Assembly: GCA_021732085.1 (NCBI GenBank)
Contig: JAKFVQ010000008.1
Location: 124,001 to 188,000 of the forward strand
From: Candidatus Obscuribacterales bacterium
GTDB taxonomy: Bacteria; Cyanobacteriota; Vampirovibrionia; Obscuribacterales; Obscuribacteraceae
Length of the DNA: 64,000 bases
Direction: 5' to 3'
Position 1 is the first letter of the stretch. Each line of letters begins with the position of its first letter. This document shows positions 27,248 to 36,184 of the stretch, piece after piece. A program made the position numbers and the translations under genes. The notes beneath the pieces were generated by a model that worked only from the letters and a program-made list of their open reading frames with translations, had not been told where the DNA came from and searched no databases.

Positions 27248-28812
27248 TAACGACTCTCCTTTTGTGATTGTGCTGAAATTGTCCGCTGGTTACCAGCTTC
27301 CTCAGATGCCAGGAATTCGGGAGAAATTCTTGACTCGCGCGGCACTAAGATCCAAAATGTACTGCCCTTGCCTAGCACACTGTCCACGCCAATTCTGCCA
27401 CCATGGCGCTCGACAATTTGCTTGCAGATATTCAATCCCAGACCGGTGCCGGTTCCACGCTTGCCATCGGCAGCTTCAACTTGTTGGAATTTTTCGAAGA
27501 TTGTGCTGAGCGCATTTTCTGGAATGCCTCTTCCGCGATCTATGACCGAAAAACGCATCATCTCACGGTTATCCGCCAGCCCAGCCTTAAGCACTACAGA
27601 CTCGCCTTTTGGTGAAAACTTCACAGCATTAGAAAGGAAGTTCACCATCACTTGAATCAACTTATCACCGTCAGCAAAAAATTGCCCTTCATCAAAATCT
27701 GATTGCAACGAGATTCCCTTCTCCTCGGCGAATGCCTTGACCGCATCAATGGATCTCTCCACCAGATCAGATACAAGAACTTTCTCTGGCGACAATTTGA
27801 TCTCCGGCGGTGCAATCGAATCCGACGCGGTCAAATCGTCCACAATGCCTACAAGGCGCTTGATGTTCTTCTGCGCCATTACAAGCATCTTTTCCGATTT
27901 TGCTTCCTTGAAATCGGTATCACTGCTTCTCATCACAGCGAGGTTGGAAAGAACATTATGCAGAGGCGCGGATAGATCCTCCCGAAATACGGCGATATAG
28001 CTGCGCCGCAAGCGCTCATGCTCTTGAATCTGCCGAGCCATTTCGTGAAAGGATCTATCCAACTGGGTGATCTCGTCTCGCCCTTTCAATTCACTTGCCA
28101 GCGTCGAATTAGCCCTCAACGCCCTGGTATTTTGGAGAATAACCTGCAAACGAGCAACAATATCCCTAGTCAAAAACACAGAAAGTCCCAAGGCAAGCAC
28201 CATGTTTGCGGCAAGCCCAGAAAGAACTATCGCCAGCATGTCCTTCTGAAAGGCATCTTGAGACGGTTCAAGTGAATTCATTTCCTCTTGCTGCGCCTTC
28301 AAAAATTCGATTGCAAGATCTTGAACGTGCCGCTTCGGTAGCCTAATGTCCTCATTGGAATCAATCACGACCAGCGGCTGCTCTATTTCCGGCGCTTTCT
28401 TGATCTTCTCGTTCCACTTGTAAATGCGCGCGATCAAGGCTCGCGTCGCATAATCCAGATCTTTGAGTTTTGCCTTCTGATCAGCGGAACGGCAATGCTC
28501 TTTCAGATAGTCCAAATCGGAAATAATCTTGTCCAATGTGACATGCAAATCCTTCTCGGCTTTCTCAGTAAGACTATTGTTGTACGCCCATTGCTTTTCA
28601 TGTGCAGTATAAAATCCCCGCGTGATCGCCTGGGTGTGAATATAAATGTCTTTTATCGATGACTCGTAGGCAGCATCTTTTTCCGCTTTATCAAGCTGCA
28701 TCATGAGCGCCGCAACAAAGACGAGCTCAAGAGCCACCAGCATGAGAATGAGTAGGATGCCCTTAAGTGTTAGCCACATGAATACATCTAAAGTGCGGAA
28801 GTCACCAAGCAT
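27247..28812 (-). CDS. Membrane histidine-kinase paralogue lacking the phospho-histidine
   Basis: 521 residues from the ATG at 28812 (GGGA six bases upstream; the frame opens 13 codons earlier). Same plan as the downstream kinase: membrane helix, helical sensor, second helix, HAMP, dimerisation domain, ATPase. The H box reads AVFREDLSAPLHNVLSNL where the neighbour has AMVSHELRTPLAAVN, so Glu278 replaces the His. The ATPase looks intact and well conserved: NFLSNAVKFSPKG (N box), DRGRGIP (G1), FEKFQQVE (F box), GTGTGLGLNICKQI (G2). It may bind ATP and phosphorylate a partner in trans or act as a sensor subunit. Confidence 0.88.
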   Translation of the reverse strand: MLGDFRTLDVFMWLTLKGILLILMLVALELVFVAALMMQLDKAEKDAAYESSIKDIYIHTQAITRGFYTAHEKQWAYNNSLTEKAEKDLHVTLDKIISDLDYLKEHCRSADQKAKLKDLDYATRALIARIYKWNEKIKKAPEIEQPLVVIDSNEDIRLPKRHVQDLAIEFLKAQQEEMNSLEPSQDAFQKDMLAIVLSGLAANMVLALGLSVFLTRDIVARLQVILQNTRALRANSTLASELKGRDEITQLDRSFHEMARQIQEHERLRRSYIAVFREDLSAPLHNVLSNLAVMRSSDTDFKEAKSEKMLVMAQKNIKRLVGIVDDLTASDSIAPPEIKLSPEKVLVSDLVERSIDAVKAFAEEKGISLQSDFDEGQFFADGDKLIQVMVNFLSNAVKFSPKGESVVLKAGLADNREMMRFSVIDRGRGIPENALSTIFEKFQQVEAADGKRGTGTGLGLNICKQIVERHGGRIGVDSVLGKGSTFWILVPRESRISPEFLASEEAGNQRTISAQSQKESR

Positions 28813-28930
28813 TATTCCCGGGATGAAGCCCTTAGAACAAGGCGCAAGCAAAGTGCAAAGATTAAGGGGGGACAGAGCGACATATGGTTTTGTGGTATAT
28901 TCATATCTACGCTCTGCGCGAATTTGCCGT

Positions 28931-29020
28931 GGAGAGGTGGCTGAGTGGTCGAAAGCGGCTTCCTGCTAAGAAGTTGTGCGGTCAAAAGCTGCACCGAGGG
29001 TTCGAATCCCTCCCTCTCCG
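28931..29020 (+). tRNA. tRNA-Ser (GCU)
   Basis: Acceptor arms GGAGAGG (28931-28937) and CCTCTCC (29013-29019) pair fully. The anticodon loop CTGCTAA carries GCT at 28965-28967, which reads AGC/AGU serine codons. A long variable arm and the T-loop GGGTTCGAATCCC follow, as expected for class II tRNA-Ser. CCA is not encoded; a G discriminator stands at 29020. Confidence 0.97.
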
Positions 29021-29107
29021 AATCCTTTATCTGTATATTCAATAAGTCGACTTGCCAAGGGCGCCTCGACAAATTTACATTTACACTGAATTCCGTGAAG
29101 CTAAGGA

Positions 29108-30604
29108 ATGAACGGTTCAATCACGCCGCAAAACAGCAGCCCCAACAAGATTGTTCTTGGGCTGGTGCTACTGGGTGCGCTGGTTGTTAGTAGCTTTTAC
29201 TTAATTAGCTGGTATTGCTCGGTTTGTGTGCGAAGTACGTCCATAAACTTTGAGGGACCGATTATTTGGGCGGCAACAGAGCTCGCCAAAGGACATAATA
29301 TATATCCTCTCAGTTCGCACGCAGCGCAGCCGTGGATCGCGATACTCTATCCGCCACTGTACATGATCCTTGGCGCCCCGTTCGCTGCGCTGCTAGGAAA
29401 CTCCTATGTTCCGTTGCGAGTCGTCTCCGCGCTATCGGGTGCTGTTGCCGCCGTACTCTTGTTTCGAATATTCAAAGCACAAGCTTGCTCCTTTGTTGTT
29501 GCCTTGGCGGCGACAGCTTTTTATTTCAGCTTTGCAGTAGTTGTATATGAATCGGCAGAATGCAGACCGGACATGCTCTCGATGGCGCTGGGAATGGGCG
29601 CTCTCTACACATTTGTTCGGGCGGCAAGAGATCAGCAGGATAATCCAATCCCTAATCAAAAGCTCATTCTGCCAGTCATACTCTCAGCTCTCAGCATCTT
29701 TGCCAAGCAACAAGGTGTAGTTTATCCGCTGGCGATCACATTATGTTTGTTGCTCAACCGCCGCTATAAAACTGGGCTGATATTTGCCAGTTCATGGCTC
29801 GGTGTTACGGCATCGTTGTTGCTTCTGACAGATCTCATCTCGGGAGGTCTACTTGCAAACATGAGCATGTTGAGAGCTGTGCGTTCACGTATCGATGTCC
29901 TTACTTCAAACTTTGCTGGATTAGGTCTTGATGTAATAAAAGTTCTTTATGCGGTTATCCTGGCACCAATCGGCGTGCTCATGCAGAGGAAGCTGAGCAT
30001 GGACGAACGCTTACCTTTGATACTCTTCTGTTTAAGTGCAACCATCATGTGCTACACAATGGGTATTCCGGCTAGTAATGTTCAACACACTATGCCTGCG
30101 CTTCTCGGGCTTTGTTGGTGGGTCGGATTATCGTTGCGCAAAATGCCTTCCTTTATGTGCGCAGTGACACTATCCCTGGTTCTCTTGAATGTTTATCCCC
30201 TGATGCTCGAGCAACAAGCCATGATCTTGATTGAGACAAGGCAGAAGCAGGACATCGCTAAGTTGCGGAATCTACATTTGGAAGGAAAGCCCCTACTTAC
30301 TGACGATGTGTATCTCAATTTATTGACCGATTCAAAGCCCGTGTTCGTTGACTGTGCAAGCTTCATCAATCTATGGAAGGATTCGGGAAAAGGATTCGAT
30401 GAATTGAATGGGAAGATCGCCAAGAAGCAATATCCGGCGATCGTCATTAACGAAGCCGATGCGCACAATGGCGGAGATCGAGCATTCTGGCCGGCGCCGG
30501 TTATTGCATCAATCAAACAAAACTATGTAGAGAAAGACATCCTCTTCTGCGGACCGTGGATATTCGTTCTGTTTGTGCCAAAGCAAGCCAATATGGTTGA
30601 ATAA
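29108..30604 (+). CDS. Polytopic membrane protein, GT39/ArnT-like glycosyltransferase candidate
   Basis: 498 residues with about ten hydrophobic helices. After the first helix an extracytoplasmic loop has INFEGPIIWAATELAKGHNI and ILYPPLYMILGAPFA. This pattern (acidic residue in loop 1, then YPP) is common to lipid-linked-sugar-dependent GT-C transferases. A loop motif YESAECRPDMLSMALGMGAL also fits such proteins. The last 110 residues form a soluble domain. The acceptor is unknown. AAGGA abuts the ATG closely, so the exact start is unsure. It precedes the spermidine-synthase-like gene by 52 bases, probably in one operon. Confidence 0.6.
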   Translation: MNGSITPQNSSPNKIVLGLVLLGALVVSSFYLISWYCSVCVRSTSINFEGPIIWAATELAKGHNIYPLSSHAAQPWIAILYPPLYMILGAPFAALLGNSYVPLRVVSALSGAVAAVLLFRIFKAQACSFVVALAATAFYFSFAVVVYESAECRPDMLSMALGMGALYTFVRAARDQQDNPIPNQKLILPVILSALSIFAKQQGVVYPLAITLCLLLNRRYKTGLIFASSWLGVTASLLLLTDLISGGLLANMSMLRAVRSRIDVLTSNFAGLGLDVIKVLYAVILAPIGVLMQRKLSMDERLPLILFCLSATIMCYTMGIPASNVQHTMPALLGLCWWVGLSLRKMPSFMCAVTLSLVLLNVYPLMLEQQAMILIETRQKQDIAKLRNLHLEGKPLLTDDVYLNLLTDSKPVFVDCASFINLWKDSGKGFDELNGKIAKKQYPAIVINEADAHNGGDRAFWPAPVIASIKQNYVEKDILFCGPWIFVLFVPKQANMVE

Positions 30605-30656
30605 AGTGGCTTTGAGCGATCAACCTGTCAAGTTCAAATGAGGGAATGGCAAACGA

Positions 30657-32867
30657 ATGCAAGAAAACAGCGATCAAAGTGCCATCAGCTCTGACAGAAA
30701 AGCCATTATCGAGCTGTTTATACTCAGCTTTCTATCACTGTACGTAGAACTCTTGATAATCCGCTGGATGTCAGCAGACATCAGAGCATTCACAGTCTTC
30801 CACACATTTCCCCTGATCACCTGTTTCGTCGGTCTAGGGGTGGGGTTTGCGCTTCGACGCGATACCATTTTTCGCGATTGCCTACCTGCCATGTTCTTGT
30901 TTGCATTCGCTATGAAAATTGCCAATTTCGTCGGCGTGTGCTTTTGGGGCTTCCCGTCAGTAGCCAGCTTCCAATGGCAAAAGCTAGTCGGATTGATGTC
31001 GCAAACGAATTGGGCCTATCTGGCAGTTTTCGCACTTACTATCATTTTGCTGCTGGCCGGACCCTTCGCTATTTGCGTTTGCATAGGCGCGCGTCTCGGA
31101 GTCTTATTCAACAAATTAAAGCCCCTGCCCGCTTACTGTTACAACGTAGGTGGTGCCATCGTTGGTAGTATCGCGTTTCCGCTCCTTTGTTATTTCGGAA
31201 CAGCGCCCTGGGTACTCTTAATTGGCGCAGCCATTGCCATTGCCGTGCTGCTTCTTTCCAATAAGGATATGAAGCTAAACATCAAGAACTTTGCGATTAT
31301 AGCGGTTTTGATTCCAATCTTTTTGTTTATTCCTGAACAAACGAACAAGCCGTTGATACCGGAGCTATTGGAAGCGAGCCCGGATCACACAGTATTGTGG
31401 TCTCCATATCAGCGCCTTGATCTAACTACTTTCAGCGATCTGTCGGACAAATCAAAGCCGATTCTGCTTGGCTTGGAGCTATCAGCAAACCGAGCTTTCT
31501 ATCAATATTTTTTCTCAAAAGATGCGTTGAAATCGAAAACAATTGTCGGTCTGCGTCTGCCAGAAGTAGTTAAGAAAGACTACGATCTGGCTCTCTCATT
31601 GAACAATCCGAAGTCTGTATTAATAGTAGGGGCGGGAACAGGGCAAAATGTTTCGGCGGCAGTGGATGCCGGTTTGACGGATATTGATGCTGTTGAAATT
31701 GATCCTGTAATCTTGCAAGTAGGCAAGCGCTTCAACCCTGATTATGCAAACCCTAACGTTCATGCGATTTGCGATGATGCGCGTCATTACTTCTCACGAT
31801 GCCAGAAGAAATATGATCTCGTAAATTTCGCGACCCTGGACTCGCATGCGGTGTCCGGTTTAGGCTCTTCTGTCCGCCTGGACGCCTATGTGTACACCAG
31901 GGAGAGTTTCAAGCAAGCGTTAAGCCTGCTGAAACCGGGCGGAGTTCTGGTTTGTTCATTCGTCGCAATCGAGCCCTGGATAGACAAACGCCTGGTTAAC
32001 ACGCTCACTGAGGCGGCAGGTTATCCGCCCGTCATGCTCAAAGGCATAACGATGGGGCGGATTTTCATCCTGGGCGATATCGCGAAAAACAACACAGTTG
32101 TTCTACCGGCCGGCTATTCAGTTGACCCGATTGTTGGGGGTGGCTCAGATTTTCTAACGGATGATTGGCCGTATATCTACGTACGCAACGACGTCGTCGA
32201 TTACGCTTATCTGCTTGTGGTCGGTGAAATCGTCCTGCTGAGTCTCTATGCAACGCGCAGATTTTTGTTCAAAGAGCAGGACCCATCATCATGGCAAATG
32301 TTCTTTTTGGGCTCCGCATTTATCATTCTGGAATTGCACGCCATCTCGTTCTTGTCTCTGGTATACGGCTCGACATGGATAACATCAGCGATAGTGATAA
32401 ATGGCATCCTTCTGATGATTCTTGTTGCCAATGCGGCCGTGATCAAGTTCACCGGGGCTTTTGCCAGGCACCCCTTCGTGGCATATGTAGGGCTTTTGGC
32501 ATCCATTCTTCTTAGTTATTTTGTATCTTCGAGTTCTTCAGTCTTGCATATCGACACTGGCATGGCTGCCCTACTCACTTTTGTAAGCCTGCTTCCAATG
32601 GGCATGGCAGCTATCATATTTGCAAATTCAATTAATGCTACGCCTAATCTATCGAAGTCACTTGCATTCAACCTCTTTGGTGCTGTGCTCGGTGGTTTGT
32701 TGGAGTATTTATCCAACTACTGGGGCATCAAGAGCTTGCTCCTTGTGTCGGCAGCGCTTTATTCAATTTCTGCCTTCTGCTTTTACAAGCATTTGAAGCA
32801 AGGTCCACCATCGGAATCGACAGCGCCTGATCCGCCAGCACCTCCCACGCAAGCAGCGGTTTCGTAG
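30657..32867 (+). CDS. Membrane-embedded spermidine-synthase-like protein
   Basis: 736 residues. Roughly residues 15-215 hold seven membrane helices. A cytoplasmic methyltransferase-fold domain follows, with VLIVGAGTGQNVSAAVDAG (about 321), IDAVEIDPVILQVGKRF, then ICDDARHYFSRCQKKYDLVN, and a TRESFKQALSLLKPGGVLV segment. Six more helices come after residue 510. This is the layout of fused membrane/spermidine-synthase proteins common in bacteria. The SAM/dcSAM pocket motifs remain, but true aminopropyltransferases have a conserved DG/DSSDP-type catalytic segment, while here it is NFATLDSHAVSG, so polyamine synthesis is not assured. Pro-rich C-terminus. Confidence 0.78.
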   Translation: MQENSDQSAISSDRKAIIELFILSFLSLYVELLIIRWMSADIRAFTVFHTFPLITCFVGLGVGFALRRDTIFRDCLPAMFLFAFAMKIANFVGVCFWGFPSVASFQWQKLVGLMSQTNWAYLAVFALTIILLLAGPFAICVCIGARLGVLFNKLKPLPAYCYNVGGAIVGSIAFPLLCYFGTAPWVLLIGAAIAIAVLLLSNKDMKLNIKNFAIIAVLIPIFLFIPEQTNKPLIPELLEASPDHTVLWSPYQRLDLTTFSDLSDKSKPILLGLELSANRAFYQYFFSKDALKSKTIVGLRLPEVVKKDYDLALSLNNPKSVLIVGAGTGQNVSAAVDAGLTDIDAVEIDPVILQVGKRFNPDYANPNVHAICDDARHYFSRCQKKYDLVNFATLDSHAVSGLGSSVRLDAYVYTRESFKQALSLLKPGGVLVCSFVAIEPWIDKRLVNTLTEAAGYPPVMLKGITMGRIFILGDIAKNNTVVLPAGYSVDPIVGGGSDFLTDDWPYIYVRNDVVDYAYLLVVGEIVLLSLYATRRFLFKEQDPSSWQMFFLGSAFIILELHAISFLSLVYGSTWITSAIVINGILLMILVANAAVIKFTGAFARHPFVAYVGLLASILLSYFVSSSSSVLHIDTGMAALLTFVSLLPMGMAAIIFANSINATPNLSKSLAFNLFGAVLGGLLEYLSNYWGIKSLLLVSAALYSISAFCFYKHLKQGPPSESTAPDPPAPPTQAAVS

Positions 32868-32889
32868 CCGCACATACTTTAGACCCTAT

Positions 32890-32933
32890 GGCTAGGGACC
32901 GGTCCGTACCACAAAGGTCCCTAGTCCCTAGCC
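32890..32933. repeat. Hairpin with two competing 3' arms
   Basis: GGCTAGGGAC (32890-32899) pairs fully with GTCCCTAGCC (32924-32933), and its inner part also with GGTCCCTAG at 32916-32924. It lies about 20 bases after the stop of the spermidine-synthase-like gene and may end or protect that transcript. No T-run follows. Confidence 0.5.
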
Positions 32934-33077
32934 ACAGAGGTCCCCTCGAAGGAAGAATGCCACTCTCCATTGCCGAATTCCGCAATAGCAATTCGACTTC
33001 TCATGCGCCAGCACTTCACGGTCCCGGAATTCTCCGTATGTTCGCGCATATCACTGGCGGCAGCATATTGTTGATTT

Positions 33078-34187
33078 CTAAGACTGCGGAAATGAGACTT
33101 GCATTGTTGAGTGGCTTTGCTTCTTCATTTCTTGTTCTTTTGGCCCTGGCTCCGTGAGCTGGACTACGATTCCGCCAATTACGACCAGGATAATGCCAAG
33201 AAATCTCATTTTGTTGAACTTCTCTTTTAACAACAAAAGTGCAAATAAGTACATCAACAGTGGATAACAGCCGGTGATTGTAATCACATACGAGGCTGTC
33301 GTCCGAGCTAATGCGGAGAGATAAGTGAAGGCGCCGATGGCTAAGGCGAATTCGCTTATTGCTGCGAATCCCCATGCCGGTTTGGTCGTCCAATCAATTT
33401 TCTTGCGTCGAAGCATAATCGGCCAGACTATGAAGAACGAACAGACATCCCACAAAGTTTTGGCGAAATAGATAACGAGAGGCGTTGCAATGCCGACCGC
33501 CTTCTTATCAAAGATTCCGTACACGCCCCAGGTAAAAGTAGCGATCAATAAACAGATGATTGTTTTCTTGCTTATGCTTGATTTTGCCTTTTGACTGGTC
33601 ACGGTATTGTCCGAATCCGCCGCAATGGAATCCGAAGACTCGCCAGCTCTAGCATCCACGAGCGACACAGGCATTGGACTTGTGGGCGGTCCTGGTGGGC
33701 GCGACGAGCGGAGATCTTCTTTAGCGGAACTGATACCTTCCTTCGCTTTCTCCTCACTTCCATCTCCTGAGCCACCAATGAAAAACAATCCGAACGCAAT
33801 AATTACCGCACCAAGCATCCGCTGCGGAAGCAACTCTTCGCCAAGAAAAATCGTCGCGACAATTTGGAATATCAATGGGTAGGCAGCAGTGATTCCCAAA
33901 ACGTAACTTGCTTCAGTCGTGCTCATGGCGCTCATGTAAGCAAGCATCGCAATCATGTAAGAAGCTGATGCCAAGCCCGACCACAACATAACTTCGGGTG
34001 ACAATCCCCAGCCCGGTTGAAGATGGTTTAGTGCGAAGTATGCAATTGGAATGAAGAAAAAGGAAATTACATAGAGGCGAAGTATGACGTCTTCTTGCCC
34101 CACATAAGACAATGCTTTCTTATCTGAGATGCCCCAAAGTCCCCAGCAGAACAGTGTAATTAGAATATTGGGATCGATGTATGGCAT
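33078..34187 (-). CDS. EamA/DMT-family transporter with long central linker
   Basis: 369 residues, two EamA repeats of five helices each. Both repeats begin alike (LFCWGLWGISDKKAL and TFTWGVYGIFDKKAV), a clear internal duplication, and both end with a glycine helix before LGEE/LLKEK-type turns. Between them (about residues 135-210) is a polar linker rich in Ser, Pro and Asp. DMT transporters export or import small metabolites such as amino acids and nucleotide-sugars; the substrate is unknown. Stands five bases after the methyltransferase gene, so both are likely co-transcribed. Confidence 0.82.
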   Translation of the reverse strand: MPYIDPNILITLFCWGLWGISDKKALSYVGQEDVILRLYVISFFFIPIAYFALNHLQPGWGLSPEVMLWSGLASASYMIAMLAYMSAMSTTEASYVLGITAAYPLIFQIVATIFLGEELLPQRMLGAVIIAFGLFFIGGSGDGSEEKAKEGISSAKEDLRSSRPPGPPTSPMPVSLVDARAGESSDSIAADSDNTVTSQKAKSSISKKTIICLLIATFTWGVYGIFDKKAVGIATPLVIYFAKTLWDVCSFFIVWPIMLRRKKIDWTTKPAWGFAAISEFALAIGAFTYLSALARTTASYVITITGCYPLLMYLFALLLLKEKFNKMRFLGIILVVIGGIVVQLTEPGPKEQEMKKQSHSTMQVSFPQS

Positions 34188-34192
34188 TGCGC

Positions 34193-34822
34193 CTACCCCT
34201 CGCCAATATTTTCTTTATCGAGAATAGCCAAATAAAGATCCGTTTCGTTGCGATATACCGAAAGCCGCAGATGCAAAGCCGCACACCACTCCATCAATTC
34301 TTCCCTGGACGGAAGTAGACGCAAAACAAGCTCCGGGTCCAGCACGCGCAGCTGTGGCACGCAGCTATGACAGGGGTGGCTGATCGCGATTCGCCCTGCA
34401 GGTTTCAACAGCCCGACGACATGTTTTAGAACATCAAATGGTTCAAAAATATTTCCAAAACATGCATTGAAAACTGCAATGTCGAAGCTTTCATTCTCAG
34501 TTGGAAAGTTTAGAATATCACCCTGCCAAAAATTCACTCGAGGAAAACGCTGCTTAGCCTCTGCCAACATTGCCGCACTTAAATCGCAGGCAACAATATT
34601 TTCATAAGGCAAGCCATGGCAGTGGTAATGGCGAATAAATGCTCCGGTTCCTGTGCCGACATCAAGCAATCTTTCACTTTCAGGATTACGCAAAATCAAG
34701 CGCACGATTTCAGCACTGCGCGCTTCCACATCAGGTGGAATTTCTTGTTTAAAGAGATCGACGTGCTGGTCAAAAAAGTTTTTCTGATAGTTGACGTGCT
34801 CGTCTTTTTCGTGAGAAGGCAT
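34193..34822 (-). CDS. Class I SAM-dependent methyltransferase
   Basis: 209 residues. SAM motif I LLDVGTGTGAFIRHY, acidic VACDLSAAMLAEAKQRFP, QGDILNFPTENESFDIAVFN, and LLKPAGRIAISHP (motif III) fit a UbiE/Methyltransf_11 fold. No substrate-specific domain, so the acceptor is unknown. It leads a two-gene unit with the EamA transporter. Confidence 0.78.
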   Translation of the reverse strand: MPSHEKDEHVNYQKNFFDQHVDLFKQEIPPDVEARSAEIVRLILRNPESERLLDVGTGTGAFIRHYHCHGLPYENIVACDLSAAMLAEAKQRFPRVNFWQGDILNFPTENESFDIAVFNACFGNIFEPFDVLKHVVGLLKPAGRIAISHPCHSCVPQLRVLDPELVLRLLPSREELMEWCAALHLRLSVYRNETDLYLAILDKENIGEG

Positions 34823-35080
34823 TAGTTATTTGAATGAACATCGGCTGAGTAATCGTATCTTATGTTCGCCGAAAATTAAGCAAGTATATCGGAGCGACCG
34901 AAACGGTCCTTTTTTAGGTTAGAGTCATGATCAAAGTCGAAGGATTCCCCTGTTTGGGCGTTTAAGGCTTTCCTAAGTTTCAGTGGGCGCAGCGAAGGAA
35001 CAGAGAAAACGAGGCGTCGTCTTCTGGCTAAGTCTGATTAAACTTGATATCTTGGCAGTATTACCTAACGAGCACCGAAA

Positions 35081-35842
35081 ATGAACATTAAAAGCAAAAT
35101 TCAATCCGGATTTTCAAGTTCAAAAATCTTCTGGTGGATTATTGCTTTCTCGGTCGTGACAATATTTTTCGGTCACACTTTCGTTTTTCAGGCTATTTTG
35201 GGTCCTCTTCAAGTTCTTGAAACGTTCTTGCACGAAGCTAGCCACGCGCTTGCCTGCATCTTCACGGGCGGCTGGGTAAGCGGATTAACAATAGTGGAAG
35301 ATGGCAAAGGACATGGCGGATTGACCTTCTGCCACGGCGGCTTACCTTTTATATACAGTCAGGCTGGTTATATCGGTGAAACCCTCTGGGGCTGCTTGCT
35401 TATAGCCCTGGCACGTTTCCACCGTATATCGCGAGTCATTTTGATGGTTCTAGGAGTTGGGCTTGGAATCCTGACGCTGCTTGTTATGCCTGGCACCATG
35501 TTCGTTGAGCACCGATGGCTGGAAGGTCTTGGCAGTATTATCTGGGGACTGGCCATTGCCGGCTTCTTGTTCGTCACTGGATTCAAACTTTCTGACAAGC
35601 TGGCAAATGTTCTTCTTTTGTTCATCGCAGTGCAATCCTGTTTGAGTTCACTCACTGGAGTCTGGGCATTATTACTGCAAGCATCTGGAGCTTTTCCGGG
35701 CACCTGGTCGGATGCAACCAATATGCAATCTATGACAGGAATCCCCGCGCTTGTCTGGGGTGTGAGCTGGGCACTTTTCTCAGTTGGCATGATGAGTTTT
35801 GTCTTGTGGACCACGTTCAAATTGGAACACGGGAAAAAGTAA
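35081..35842 (+). CDS. M50B-like membrane metalloprotease homologue
   Basis: 253 residues with about six membrane helices. The zinc motif HEASH (HExxH) sits in VLETFLHEASHALACIFTGG, followed by a strand region (WVSGLTIVEDGKGHGGLTFC) and YSQAGYIGETLWG. This matches the short M50B group of integral membrane metallopeptidase relatives. Sequence places the active site inside a helix near the N-terminus. Whether it cleaves membrane proteins is unknown; no NPDG-type third-ligand motif of site-2 proteases is obvious. Confidence 0.68.
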   Translation: MNIKSKIQSGFSSSKIFWWIIAFSVVTIFFGHTFVFQAILGPLQVLETFLHEASHALACIFTGGWVSGLTIVEDGKGHGGLTFCHGGLPFIYSQAGYIGETLWGCLLIALARFHRISRVILMVLGVGLGILTLLVMPGTMFVEHRWLEGLGSIIWGLAIAGFLFVTGFKLSDKLANVLLLFIAVQSCLSSLTGVWALLLQASGAFPGTWSDATNMQSMTGIPALVWGVSWALFSVGMMSFVLWTTFKLEHGKK

Positions 35843-36184
35843 CGCAAAGCTGACTTCAGTAAGAAAGAGCTGCGCGGTTCGTACGGCGGAAGGTCCTCCC
35901 TTTGCTTTAACAACACGCTCGTTGTAATCAAGGGAAAAACCTGAACTGCCCAGACTGCTTTCCCGGACTTAATTTGCTCCGCAAGTGCAACAAAAGGGTT
36001 GTTGAACCTTAGGTAAGAAAAATAGTCAGCCTTCCAGGATAGAAATAATCGAGACTCCACGGGTTGCCCCGGGATCTTGGCTTCCGAGCTCGAGAGCAGC
36101 ACTTGTGTCGGCGCCATTCTGCTAAGATATTGGACCCAAAAAGCTTACTACTAACACTTAGCAATCTCTGTCCGAGGAGTCCTC
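35843..36184. other. Intergenic stretch before ftcD
   Basis: About 340 bases. A minus-strand open frame crosses it but mainly runs antisense over the M50B gene, and I do not trust it. The start of ftcD has GAGGAG 10 bases upstream. I see no terminator or riboswitch. Confidence 0.35.

Noticed and set aside
35368-36117. Minus-strand open frame of 249 codons
   Set aside because: Most of it is antisense to the M50B gene and it has no ribosome site or family motif.
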